Part shown: piece after piece, positions 23,290 to 48,959 of the stretch
Numbering within the stretch: position 1 is the stretch's first letter
Layout: the number at the start of each line of letters is the position of its first letter
NCBI GenBank assembly: GCA_949316495.1
Contig: OX439001.1
Span: 56,396,556-56,460,555 of the forward strand
Length of the DNA stretch: 64,000 nt
Direction: 5' to 3'
DNA from: Amphiduros pacificus
Lineage: Eukaryota > Annelida > Polychaeta > Phyllodocida > Hesionidae
Program-made: the position numbers and the translations under genes
Notes under the pieces: generated by a model
The model's database searches: none
Told to the model about the DNA's origin: nothing
What the model saw: the letters and a program-made list of their open reading frames with translations, nothing else

Positions 23290-24280
23290 ATGTAATGATT
23301 CACGAATATATATTTTTATTCCCCTTCTTTTGGACGGTACTCATATATTGAATTTATTTTAATTATACTTTCTTTTATTGCAAATTTTATTTGCAAAAAA
23401 ATAAAAATAAAAGCAATTTTAAAACAATTGATTTGCCTTTACAATTACATTTATTCATTTTTCATTTTTTCATTTTAGACGTTACATATTACAATATCAT
23501 AACATGCATTTTCCATAAGAGAAACCACCAGGCTTGGAGAGGAGGCCTAATACGGGCCACTTGCCCATCTGGAGGAGAATTAATTTTAACTATATTCTTA
23601 TATGCCCCAGATATTGACTGAAAAAATGGAGGGAGTCTGGTAGGGGTTTGGTTAAAGAATTCCAACCTGTTGGTTTAAATATAAAATTGAATGAAATGTG
23701 CCCCTGTGGATGAATGGTGGATGAAAATGAAGTTGAATTCTCCAGATTATGTTGTGTAAAAGGAAAATGGTTGGTGGAAATGGGTTGTGTAATGAGAAGA
23801 AAAACCTGTTGCTTGGCAACAACATAAACAAGTGAATCACTATGAAGCTTAGTAATATCAAGTTACATAGTAATAATAACATTAAAGTAATAGTCACATT
23901 AAAGTCTACCCATTCCTGGATACACAGACAAATCCTAGTATTCCAAATCCTCACTTCTCTTCTTAAGTTAAAAACATAGCTGTACCCTTTATTCATCATT
24001 ATCAAAAAATGTTTTCACAGGATTTCAATTTTTTTCTCTCATGTGCCAGGAATAAATCACCATTAAATATTTCCCATTAAATGCCTTTTATCCCACATCT
24101 TGATCAACATCAATATATAAATAATGGCCCTTACATTACCAGGTGTCCTTATAACTGTGACATTCTCACAGTATTAACCATAGCTTTTACAGGTGAATTC
24201 AGAATATATATTATGATAATATCATCATATCAACATCGATTCCCTTACACATCATTGATAACATGTGTGACAACAATTGA
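23290..24280. other. Non-coding spacer downstream of VPS53
   Basis: AT-rich sequence between mobile element copy A and the 3' end of VPS53. Small open frames only. Confidence 0.45.
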
Positions 24281-24283
24281 ATA

Positions 24284-24289
24284 TTTATT
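24284..24289 (-). promoter_or_regulatory. Candidate polyadenylation signal of VPS53
   Basis: AATAAA on the minus strand, 30 bp after the VPS53 stop codon. It would give a very short 3' untranslated region. Confidence 0.45.
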
Positions 24290-24318
24290 GATTTACATTG
24301 GAAAACTACAACTTTAGA

Positions 24319-38266
<13,948 letters not shown>

Positions 38267-38274
38267 TTTTATTA

Positions 38275-38850
38275 AGCGGACGATAATGGGTGCAACAAAA
38301 TAAGAAAGTAGTCCCGCGTATCAATTTGCAAGTTAGTCTTGTTCCCTATCGTTTTTCCTTTAACACAAGGTGGCACTGAAAACGTCATGCACGATAAGAT
38401 GTCAAATTCAATTCTATTTTTACCTTTTGTTAGATACAAATATAAAGATATTAAAACATTTCTATCATTGGGGTATTGGTTTGAGATGAAAAAAGTTCTG
38501 CAAGTTGATTTGCAGAGTTGTTTTGCACATTCTCCGCCATGGCTCACTGAGGTTTTTAGCTCTGCTGACTTTTTGAAGTCACAGTTTTAGGAGTGTGGAA
38601 AATGTCTGTCCGTCTGTCAACATAAATTAGACTATAGGACTATGTATCTGTATTGATATGGATGGTCAAATAAAAGTATTATACTATATCTGTGGTGCTC
38701 ATATATATTTTGTACAGATTTGACCTTTGACCTTGATACAGTGATACTGACCTTTATATTTTTGTGCAGGCCAAATCTCATGAATGATGAATTGAAGCTA
38801 CAGAATATTGGGCATGCATGCAACCACAAGGTGTTGCCAGTGTTTTTGAC
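38275..38850. other. Upstream region of VPS53
   Basis: Presumed promoter and 5' flank of VPS53. No TATA box at a convincing position and no divergent gene recognised. An 83-codon plus-strand frame at 38339 shows no similarity that I know. Confidence 0.4.
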
Positions 38851-38875
38851 CCACACAAGTGCCTTCGGCTGGGAA

Positions 38876-40290
38876 GGATGCTGTCTCTCACTTATGCAGC
38901 TGTTTCTCCCTTGCACAGCTATCTCTCACTGCTATAACTGTCTCTCACTGCTGTAACTATCGGTAAATACTATAATACGGATTCGCAGACTCATGGACTA
39001 TCTCTCACTTGTGAAGCTGTCTATCTCTCATTGTTGTAACTGTCTCTTACTGTAACTATCTCTCACATGTGAAGCTGTCTCTCACTTATGCAGTTGTCTC
39101 TCACTGTTGTAACTATCTCTCACCTATGCAGCTGTCTCTCACTTGTGCAGCTATCTCTCACTTATGCAGCTATCTCTCACTTATGCAGCTGTCTCTCACT
39201 TATGCAGCTATCTCTCTGTTGTTACTGTCTCTCATTGTTGTAATTATCTCTCACTTATGCAGCTGTCTCTCACTTATGCAGCTGTCTCTCATATGTGCAG
39301 CTATCTCTCTGTTGTTACTGTCTCTCATTGTTGTAACTATCTCTCACTTGTCCAGCTATCTCTCACTGATGCAGCAATCTATCTCTCATTTACTGTAGCT
39401 ATCTCTCACCTATGCAGCTGTCTCTCACTTACTGTAGCACTCTTTAAACTGTGCAGCTGTCTCACCTATGCAGCTGTCTCTCACTTGTGCAGATATCTCT
39501 CACATGTGCAGCTATCGCTCTGTTGTTACTGTCTCTCATTTATGCAACTGTCTCTCCCTTCTGCAGCTATTTCTCACTTATGCAGCTGTCTCTCACTGTT
39601 GTAACTATCTCTCACTTGTGCATCTATCTCTCACTGCTGTAACTATCTCTTATTGTTGTAACTGTCTTTACTGTAACTATCTCTCACCTATGCAGCTGTC
39701 TCTCACTTGTGCAGCTATCTATCACTGTTGTAACTGTCTCTCACTTGTGCAGCTGTCTCACACTCGTAACTGTCTCTGTAACTATCATTGTTGTAACTGT
39801 CTTTTACTGTAACTATCTCTCACCTATGTAGCTGTCTCTCACTTGTGCAGCTATCACTGATGTAACTGTCTCTCACTTGTGCATCTATCTCTCACTGCTG
39901 TAACTATCTCTCACTTGTGCAGCTGTCTATCTCTCATTGTTGTAAATGTCTCTTACTGTAACTATCTCTCAACTGTGCAGCTGTATCACCTATGCAACTG
40001 TCTCTCACTTGTGCAGATATCTCTCACATGTGCAGCTGTCTCACTTATGCAGCTGTCTCTCACTGTTGTAATTATCTCTCACTGTTGTATTTATCTCTTA
40101 CTTGTGCAACTATTTCTCACTGATGCAGTTATTTATATCTCATTCTTGTTACTGTCACATACTGTTTGTAACTATCTCTCACCTATGCAGCTTTCTCTCA
40201 CTTGTGCAGCTACCTCTCACTTATGCAGCTTTCTGTAACTATCTCTCTCTTGTGCAGCTGTCTGTCTCATACTCGTGAAGCTGTCTGAGT
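38876..40290. repeat. Tandem array inside copy B, 19-bp unit
   Basis: Units of AGCTGTCTCTCACTTATGC interspersed with GTAACTATCTCTCACTGTT; about 70 units. The second type hardly occurs in copy A except near 21840 and 21990, so the two arrays have drifted to different unit mixes. Confidence 0.95.
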
Positions 40291-40560
40291 AATGTTTTGA
40301 ATTTTATCTGTGAAGGCCCCTTTGTGCAAAACCTTGTGGGGCCTCCACTGGCTCATTAATTAGGTCAGTAATTAGGTCAAATTGCCGATGTTGAAAACAA
40401 AGCTCTAATACAGAAATATAAGCATATTGTGAGTAATATTTCACATCTAACATAATTCTGATAAAAATTGAGTGAAAACAACTCTATTCCTTACGTACAT
40501 ATTGCGCAAAACATTGCATAAACTTGCAAAATAAAACTGACGTGGAGACTGGTTTAGCTT

Positions 40561-40573
40561 CCACCAGAGGGCA
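40561..40573 (+). promoter_or_regulatory. CTCF-consensus match in element copy B
   Basis: CCACCAGAGGGCA, an exact match to CCASYAGRKGGCR, at the same internal place as in copy A. Confidence 0.4.
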
Positions 40574-40719
40574 ACGTAAAATGCAACAGCGAGATTGCAC
40601 CCTCTTATCAGTGGCGAATTTTACTGCAGTCAATACCTCACACTGCAACTTTTTTTTTTTTTCAAATCTCGTCACCCTTCCTCTCTGGTCACGTTCATGC
40701 TTTTTTTTAATATATATAT

Positions 40720-42400
40720 AATCAGACAATATGTCCGACATTCAGCCAGCCATCAGAAATTTATCTTGTGCATTAGACTTTTCAATGCATATGCCCTTGA
40801 GCCAATTATCACAAGCTACAGTTGGACTGAAACCGTCTTGTAGTTGTGATTTTGTAATAGCAAAGAGTAAGGTAGGAAACCAGAGAAATGAAAGTCTGAA
40901 GCACCCATGGTTTCATAGGAGTTGTGCGATTACTATGCATATCTCATAAATGGGTGAAAAGCGACTGGCATGGCCTGCAGAGTCTGCAGAAAGTTTGCTC
41001 GTTACACATTTCATGTGTTTACATTTAAGTCAGCAGAGCTATCAACCCATTGGGTTATGTTTATATTTTCACACTCAAAATCAAAATAATGTTCTAAAGA
41101 CTATTTCTTTTGCATAAATGTAATAAGGAGCATTTGGCAACAAGAGTCAAGACATTAGTTTTTGGTCATCCTAATAAATTGTCACTTGGTTCATATACAA
41201 CAAAAATCACACGTTTCTTCAAACAACAAATTCTTTTATGGTTTTACATTATGCACTTTACATGATGTATTAAATAAATAGCAAAAAGTGAATATCAAAA
41301 TCTTCATATTTGCATCATGCAAAACATCACACATCTATTTTAAGAATACACTTTCCATCTTTAATTCATATTTAACATGTGTAGTTCACGGACTGATAGA
41401 TTTCACCACATATTTTACCTGATAGCACATTTAGCCAAATCTGATCCTTACAATTGACCCTGTATTTGGAACCTGCATTGCTTATTGTGGTAATTGAGTA
41501 TCATTACAGAAGGGTGTCTAGCGGTGACAAAAGAATTATCAAATATCTCAATATTAACAGTTGGGATCATTGTCCACGAGGAAAATATTTGGGTGCACTG
41601 CAGACATCAATAATAAGGCTGCCCTCATCAGATTAAAGCTTCACACATCTCGCTATTACTTATTGGACAAACTATTCAAACACTGATGGTGATTAAACTC
41701 TTCAACATACTAATAAAAACAAGTCACAAATCTTTATTAGTTGGTAAATATTTTCTCAGCAGTGTGGAAAACATCTATGGGCCATTAGTCCCTCTTTCAA
41801 ACAGTACATATATAATTATGCAACCAATACAAACATTAGGGTTGCACAGATACAGGTTGTTTATGAGCATGGAAACCATTCCAAGGTATTTAGATGGCAT
41901 TCTTACAATCTAACAATAAAACATATACATGTAAATAATGTCAAAAATCATTTCAATGGAAAAGGTAGAATAGTTGGAATTGATCGAAAGAGATGCAAAA
42001 ATGGAATCTATAAGATTCATATAAAACCTCTCATTTGGTATATAATTGCACTGATTGATGATATACGTGTAGTTAAATTTAATTCCAATTATCTCTTGAC
42101 AAATTCCAAGATTCCTACTGACATTAGCCAGCAAAATCAAAATTTGAGAAGCACTATTTTTTAAATTGAATGCAGTTTTCTCTGGGTCCTGATCACATAT
42201 ATTAGAAAATATATGTCATGATTTGTCATCATTTATACAGTTACAAAGTATATTTTATATATAAACTAGTCAGTTCTATTCATCACGGACAGACATCACT
42301 CTCTAGAGATGAAATACAAAAATAGTGTTTGATATTTAGAAAAGTAGTAAGGATCAGTCATGTAAAAAATAAAATAAAAAATAGAATTTATACTAAAATG
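40720..42400. other. Non-coding, probably includes the PGAM5 3' untranslated region
   Basis: AT-rich, no conserved frame. A minus-strand AATAAA near 41731-41736 could end PGAM5 transcripts. A 72-codon frame at 40731-40949 contains CSCDFVIAKS and HPWFHRSC, which has a protein-like look but no family I can name. Confidence 0.4.
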
Positions 42401-42404
42401 GCAG

Positions 42405-43214
42405 CTATGAGAAAGACAGCTTGTCTGCAGGTATATGTCCTGAATCACCAAGCCCTCGCAGGGAGACTCTGCCACTCGGTCTAATTGTCACCCATGTTAG
42501 GCTGGAATGATGTAATGATATGCGTAACCACGCCTCTGGTGGTAACTGCAGGGCTCTGCAAACACATTAAAAAACATTTCAGATTCTCACACTCATTATA
42601 TAGAATATATATATAAATGATGATTTTTATTGAAGAGGAAAAATCTGGCATTTGTAAAATTTTGATCAGTCAAATGCCAATCAATTATTTCATGTAAACA
42701 TAAGACTTAATCATGTGACTAATACTTTATCCAGATCATATATTTTGGAATAACAATAATACAATATCAGCTTCTAACTTAAACCTTATATTTATTAACG
42801 ATATTAAACTGTGAAGTTTGCACGACTACACAATGCCACACAACAGCAATGCCTGACAAGATGGTGTCACGTGATAGCCACACCAAATAAATGTTTGCCT
42901 CTTATTTTTAAAAGAATATTCTGTGATATTTCTCAAAATCAAAATTTGTTCCTTATTTTTCTCTCAGAATGACTCACCTGCACACAAAGTACCTGATGAC
43001 ATTGGCATGGCACACAATGATCTCATAAGAGTCAGTGGTTTGGTCCGGATCAGCTCGGTGAAAATATTTCCTAAACGCTCCTTCAATTCGAGCACCATCT
43101 TGAAAGAACTGCTGGAAATACAATAGATTTTGAGTAAAAATATGCAACAAATGTTCACGAGTTGGAAGAATCTTCAAATATATATGATTTAAAATAAAAA
43201 TTTATATATTATAT

Positions 43215-43287
<73 letters not shown>

Positions 43288-46200
43288 AAATCAAGGTCAA
43301 AACAATAAAATAATTACTTACCGAGGCTTCTGGTCTCCAGTGCCCAACAGGAGGCTCTGGGGGTATCGGCGCACCTTCCCGGAGCAGGTCACATGACGAT
43401 CGAGGTAGGTCAGGGAAGTTCTTGCTGATGATATCAGCTGTCTCGCGTGCCCTTGACATGGTTGAGTTGATTAGCTTAGTGTAGGGGTGATTTAACTCCT
43501 TGAGTCTCTGTCCAGTGAAATCTGCCTGCTCCCTGCCTAAGAGAAACCAGGACACAATATATACATCAATATTAAACATTATACACTCATAATATACATC
43601 ACAAAAACCAGGACACAACATTCATATTAAACATTATACCCATAATATACCCATAACATCATGAGAAGATCATGGACATGAAATGTATTTGAATTTATTT
43701 CCATTTTATGTGATAAACTTTAAAAATATTGGTTCATTTAGCATACCTCATATTTTATCTTTGTTAACCATAAAAAGATTTTTTTATAAACTGTGCCATA
43801 TCCATTTTTCAAGGATTACTTGTATTTCGAGGATTGAGATATACATGGGACTGGGCTGCTGAATTTGCTTGAATGAGACTTGATAATTATCAGCAGTTTG
43901 TGCAGCAGTCTAGTTTTGGTGCCAAACAACCATGACAAATTTCCTCAAATTAAGACATACTTGAAAACATTGCCCAAAAACATTTTTTTTTAAAAAGTAA
44001 AGAAAAATTTACAAATTAAAAATAACAAATATTTAAAGGTTCAAAGTACAAAAAAATAGGATAAATTTGTATGAGATTTTAATCATTTTAATGTGAAGAT
44101 TCATTTTGTCACTTGTTATTTTTAAAAATCTACTATGTGACAGTGTAAATAATATCCATTCTAACAATGCAGTTAATTTTTAATTTTTAAGAAATCTTTA
44201 TGGCTTATGTCAATTGTAGTTTTATTTGCTTGCATCAATATGAAAGAATTAATAAAAAAAATGTAGAAACACTTGTGTCTCTGCACAACAGCTGGTAATA
44301 TTCATGATAAAGTCCTGTTACCAGCTTACACCTACTCAGTATTCAAGTAATTACTGAATAATTACTGAATAATCACTGAATAATTACTGAATAATCATTT
44401 TATTAATAATCTGCACTTCAACATTACCACAACTAAATATATATTCAAGGTAACAGCTTGATACTTTTTGCAGACCTGAGATAGTTTATTTATATCATAT
44501 CTCACCATCAAACAAATCAAGAATGTTAACATATTTCAGTCATCTCTCAAAGGTCACCAGGTCATTTAATCTTGACAATGTACAATTATGCACTAAATAC
44601 TTTAAGAAACAAGTTTTTCTGAAAAATAAATACTTCAAAAGTCAATGGTCATTCAGCAGATCTCATTTATTTAATTTCCTAAATATCTATAATTAATTTA
44701 AATGGCTTTAGCCAAATTTCGATGAAAGATCATGTTAAATTGTTCAAATATTTATCGACTCTACCTAAAAGCTTACAGTGATGTAAATCAACATACCGTA
44801 TTTACTCGTATATAAGACGAGGTTTTTTTCCAAAAACTCTTAGTTAATGTTTAGGGGGTCGTCTTATACACGAGAGCAGTCTTATACTCGAGTATTTACG
44901 GTAAAACGTAAATACGGTAAAACGTAAATACGATGTTCATATTTACGAAATAACGAATATCAGACGTAGCAGATTGATTTTAATTGCGTTTTAAATGATA
45001 AATAAAGGTATATACCCAATATTATCACAAAACGTAATACGATGTACGTGACGTCCTTTATCTTAGCGTCTGGGTGCCCACGAGACAAAAGTGGAGCGGC
45101 CAACATGTCAAATTGAACTTTCATATCCGTAGCTGATCGATTTTAATGATAAATAAAGGTATATACATAATATTATCACAAATTACGTTTTGCAGGTCGA
45201 GAACAGAACAAAACCATCCATTATTGCGCAATATATTAACAATCGTTTTCGCGCTAAAAACAAGAGCCTCTTCCCGTCACTTCCGCCTTTCAAAATTGCG
45301 ACCACGTATTGCGTTGAGTCGTGTCTTCCTTGTTGACAGAAATGCTTTCACACGCGGATCGATTTTAATTGCATTTCAAATGATAAATAATGAAAACGCT
45401 TTGTTTTGAGGCGAAAATCAATGATGTGGAGAAATTCTCGACGTAATTGTGATAATATTAAGTACATACCTTTATTTATCATTTAAAACGCAATTCTCCT
45501 GCAAATCTGCAAAGTCAATGATCACATGACTTGTGAGTCACGTGGTCAATCGATCCGCTACTTCACGGACATCGTATTTACGTTTTACTTTTACTTCTAT
45601 GTCTATTAAAATTATTTATCATTTCTGTTCTCGAACAATTTGTGATAATATTGGGTAAATACCTTTATTTATCATTTAAAACGCAATCAAAAAGGGAAGA
45701 CACGACTCAAAGCAGTGGAAACAAAGAAGAAATGCAAAACTGTGAACGCTGATAATTGAAATCAGTGAGAACAAAGTCAAATCAAAGCATTTCGAAATAA
45801 TATGTTTTTTTGATTGCGTTTCCCTTGTTGACAGAAATGCTTTCACACGTGGCTCGATTTTAATTGCGTTTTAAATGGATTGATGGTTTTGTTCTGTTCT
45901 CGAACAATTTGTGATAATATTGGGTAAATACCTTTATTTATCATTTAAAACGCAATTAAAATCGACCCGCTACGTCTGATATCCGTTATTTCGAAAATAT
46001 GAACATCGTATTTACGTTTTACCGTATTTACTCGTGTATAAGACTGCTAAGATCTTATATCGTAAGCATATTTAAGTTTCACTTTTAAAATGACCGCCAA
46101 GCTTCAGCTGAAGCTTAAATGGTAGCAGAGCTGATATCTCTTTTTTTCAAGTGAAATAACGTCAATTTTGGGGGGTCGTCTTATACACGAGTCGTCTTAT

Positions 46201-48818
46201 ACACGAGTAAATACGGTACATCGCCATGGTAATAAACACAAGAAACTTGGAGTCTTTTTTTCTCTTAAAACCCTGAAGTATAAAGATGAAGCGAGCAATC
46301 ACCTAGTTTGGTGAGGATGCGTCCGATGTCGTCTTCCGGGTCCATGTCGTACTGTCCATGCCTGATCAACAGCAGGTGCCGAGATTTGGTCGGACGGACT
46401 TTTTTCAACTCATTTTCTTGGTCTTTCTCATCTTTTGCATCTCCTGATTTTGAAGGTTTGACCATTAATTTTGGGTCTCTCCTGATGAATATTACAAGAA
46501 AAATATAAGATAAAATATCATGCCAATGTTATTTGAAATATAAAATGATATTGCTGCCAAAAAATTAGAAAATATTTATATATCCTTTCTAATTTAATAT
46601 ATCATGATCTATAATTGTATCCGAGGTTATTATCAGTCTGCATATCCAAATAACTAGATAATATAGCCACAGAATTAAAGTGATCATTGGCAATATCACA
46701 CAGAATTCTAACCAATTTTCAGATGCACCATCCCATTTTATTTACTAGGGACACATTTTTTTTACACAAACAGTAGATTGAAATGTAAGAAAATTTTGAA
46801 ATACAAAACAACATGACATTACAATATGGCTAACATAAAATATATCCATGTATATGAAGTGACCATAGTAACGTATGAGGAGTCAGTAGGAAAGATTACG
46901 TTAGAATAGATTATAATGGATTTCATTAGATCAGATAAAGAATATATTAAATTGGAATAGACAATAGATTAGATTAGATTAAAATAGATTAGAATTGATT
47001 TTATTTGATTAAAGACCAGCAGAACCCCCATCTTAAAGCCCAATTATTTAATCCTTGTTACTAGCCATTTTCAACTCATCCTGTAGCTAACCTAAGACCC
47101 CCTTCTAAAAATTTGACATTTCCTTATTACTGCTCAAATTGATTGTGCTTAAACAAAGTCTGCACTATCTAGAAAAATAATTATGAACCCGGACTGGCAC
47201 ACAGCACCAGTATAAGTCTCAGAGATGACCAGGAAAAGCCCATGGACAATAAGAATGAAAAAGGAATGAGAGCTTTTGACCCAAACAAGGAAATCACTGC
47301 AAAACATCTAGCAGGAAGTGACAATGATGCCATAAAGTTGAGTGAGAGATGCATGGTAAGAGGCTCCTTACACAACAATAGTAATATCTTAATGCTGATG
47401 AGAACATGTGATGTCTTAGTTAAAAGCAGTAACTTTCTTAAGAAATCAGCACCTGAGTGCAATTCTTCTTTTCAGGTTATATATGTGATCATATTGATGA
47501 AATTTAAAAAGCTACTCCATAATTTGAGAAGGTGTCCTTCCCCTTTAAAATTTATTTTAATAGATTCAAATGGATAAAAAATATAAGTGTATTTATCAAT
47601 CTTATGCCTGTGGCCTGAGATATGTGCTGATCATTGCTTTTTTATAGTTTGTGAACATTTTCTGAAAATGCCTGCATTTTTCTCATCCACATAATAACAA
47701 CAACAACAACAATAATAGTAAACATTTATATAGCGCCATTTCAGACTATGTCTGCTCGTAGCGCTTTTGCAGATAATGTTTAGTGTATAAACATATTTAA
47801 CATATAAGAAGTATTGTTGTTCAGCCAGGGCGTAAATAAATGAATAATTAGCATATATAGATTATAAAATGTTAAAATTGATTAGAACTGATAAAAAATA
47901 AATTATACCCAAAGACATCGTCAAAAAAGACTTGAAATCCACTGTTTCCAGAAACATCACGCACTGCCCATCCAATTTAACTCACAACTCCAGTAGAACT
48001 CGACTTCCAGCAACCAACGATCAAATATTTATGTTCCCTTTAAGTAAACATATGATGTCAGTCCTGTCAGAAAAAATTTCTTTGTTATTTCTTCATCTCG
48101 GCATCGTTTCGCCATTGTTTACGAGTTTGCGCAATCAGGTGAAAGTGGGTCAGTCTAATTATAGGAGTGACAGCAACAATCTCAAGCTCCACAACGCAGT
48201 GATGGTTCTGACGTCATATGAAGATTCTCCCTTGGTGTTTCCATGACGTCATCACTTGGACTCTCCCAAATGCCATTTCACGTTGTCATGTTTGATATTG
48301 GGTAAAAAACTGAAGAAAAAACACTACAGAAAGCTCACGGAATTGCAAATATAGATATTATGACTGGGAAAGACGATGACATGGATCAGAACTGCAACAG
48401 TCAATCGCCGGAAGTCGAGTTTAATTAGTGGGGAAACTTCAATATGATGGGCAGTGCGTGGTGTTTCTAGAAACAGCGAATTTCAAGTCTATTTTGCCGA
48501 TGTCTTTGGGTATAGATATATAGGTTTCCAAATATAATGCTTCAAATTACTTATGAATAGTAACGTAAATAGATATTCTCACCTATCCCAGTTGTTGTCC
48601 CACTCGACAGTTGGCTTGAAGTTTGTGGTCCAGGATGCCAAGACTTTGCCAATGGGAAGGTTTGAGGGGAAAGAACCTCCTATGTTGGGAGGTTGATCAG
48701 GCAAAGTTTCAGACTGCGGTGAAAACACACCTTTCTTACCAGCCCAAACAACACCTGCCGTGGTGCCAAACGCCAAACCACATGCCAAAAGGCGTTGGCT
48801 TCTTGAAATCCACGACAT
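42405..48818 (-). CDS. PGAM5: PGAM5, mitochondrial serine/threonine phosphatase of the phosphoglycerate-mutase fold
   Basis: Five exons join into 305 codons including the stop: 48818-48583, 46481-46303, 43536-43322, 43111-42978 and 42555-42405. The N-terminus has a hydrophobic membrane segment at about residues 10-26, as in the human protein, which anchors it in the inner mitochondrial membrane. A WDNNWD motif at about 73-78 corresponds to the WDPNWD multimerisation motif. The catalytic RHG (His about 120) lies in exon 2 and the second active-site histidine in [13 protein letters not shown] in exon 4. [13 protein letters not shown] (exon 3) and FFQDGARIE (exon 4) are family signatures. The human KEAP1-binding NxESGE sequence is not seen; the equivalent place reads [11 protein letters not shown]. 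Exon 4 has a CAGCAG tandem acceptor, so one glutamine is optional. Introns 1 and 2 hold inverted-repeat elements. Confidence 0.96.
43218..43284. repeat. (AT)n microsatellite in PGAM5 intron 3
   Basis: About 33 uninterrupted AT dinucleotides, beginning 38 bp from the exon 3 donor. Length is likely polymorphic. Confidence 0.95.
44794..46218. mobile_element. Nested foldback element in PGAM5 intron 2
   Basis: The outer ends are TACCGTATTTACTCG and its inverse, flanked by TA. Each side holds a complete small element with those ends, 44794-44903 and 46020-46218. Inside them are longer inverted arms: 44904-45040 (ACGATGTTCATATTTACGAA, AATATCAGACGTAGC, AATTGCGTTTTAAATGATAA) and its inverse at about 45890-46019. 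The centre holds copies of the CG-rich repeat. The whole is thus a palindrome of about 1.4 kb in layers. No transposase was found. TA flanks suit a Tc1/mariner-like origin for the short outer elements. Confidence 0.75.
45120..45990. repeat. Dispersed CG-rich repeats (several copies, both orientations)
   Basis: 45150-45410 matches 14390-14610 almost completely. 45440-45480, 45640-45690 and 45890-45960 are shorter inverse pieces, each containing TTTGTGATAATATT or ATTTATCATTTAAAACGCAA. They form the core of the foldback element. Confidence 0.7.
47173..47577 (+). other. Unassigned open frame inside PGAM5 intron 1
   Basis: About 134 codons are open on the strand opposite PGAM5. The first 100 residues have a mixed, protein-like composition (for example [20 protein letters not shown]), but no family is recognised. 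No splice signals fit well. It may be a fragment of a transposon protein or chance. Confidence 0.15.
47697..47768 (-). mobile_element. LINE/SINE 3' tail
   Basis: On the minus strand it reads GCGCTACGAGCAGACATAGT, then GGCGCTATATAAATG and an A/T/G-rich simple tail. This is the GGCGCTATATAAAT end common to L2-type LINEs and the SINEs they mobilise. Compare 61317-61391. Confidence 0.55.
47906..48513. mobile_element. Foldback MITE of about 0.6 kb in PGAM5 intron 1
   Basis: The left arm begins TACCCAAAGACATCG and continues GACTTGAAATCCACTGTTTC. The right arm is its inverse, ending CGATGTCTTTGGGTA. Arms stay similar, with small gaps, for roughly 110 bp (through CACGCACTGCCCATC and ACTCGACTTCC). 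The flanks are TA on both sides. No transposase. Confidence 0.75.
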
Positions 48819-48959
48819 TTGAATAAGTTATCAGATTTTTTGACTGTTTGTTTTCTGTCAAGTTTCTGACATGTGTTGTTGTCGACTTGATTCAACTGGT
48901 ACCCACTCTTACACGGTATAGAAGAGTGAAGCGTCAGCAATCATCATCTACATGCACCC

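Larger units (their letters stand above)
38855..40710 (+). mobile_element. Satellite-carrying mobile element, copy B
   Basis: It has the same order as copy A: ACAAGTGCCTTCGGCTGGGA, a central 19-bp array, then about 420 bp beginning near GCCCCTTTGTGCAAAACCTT and ending GTTCATGCTTTTTTTT. The right unique part is alignable with 22885-23283 throughout, with scattered differences and small indels, which suggests an old pair. The array is longer and more mixed here (TGCAGCTGTCTCTCACTTA, TGTTGTAACTATCTCTCAC). It lies just upstream of VPS53 in the opposite orientation to that gene. No protein is encoded. Confidence 0.75.

Noticed and set aside
47390-47460. Hammerhead ribozyme core (CTGATGAG near 47395)
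   Set aside because: The required GAAA box with matching stems II and III could not be placed.
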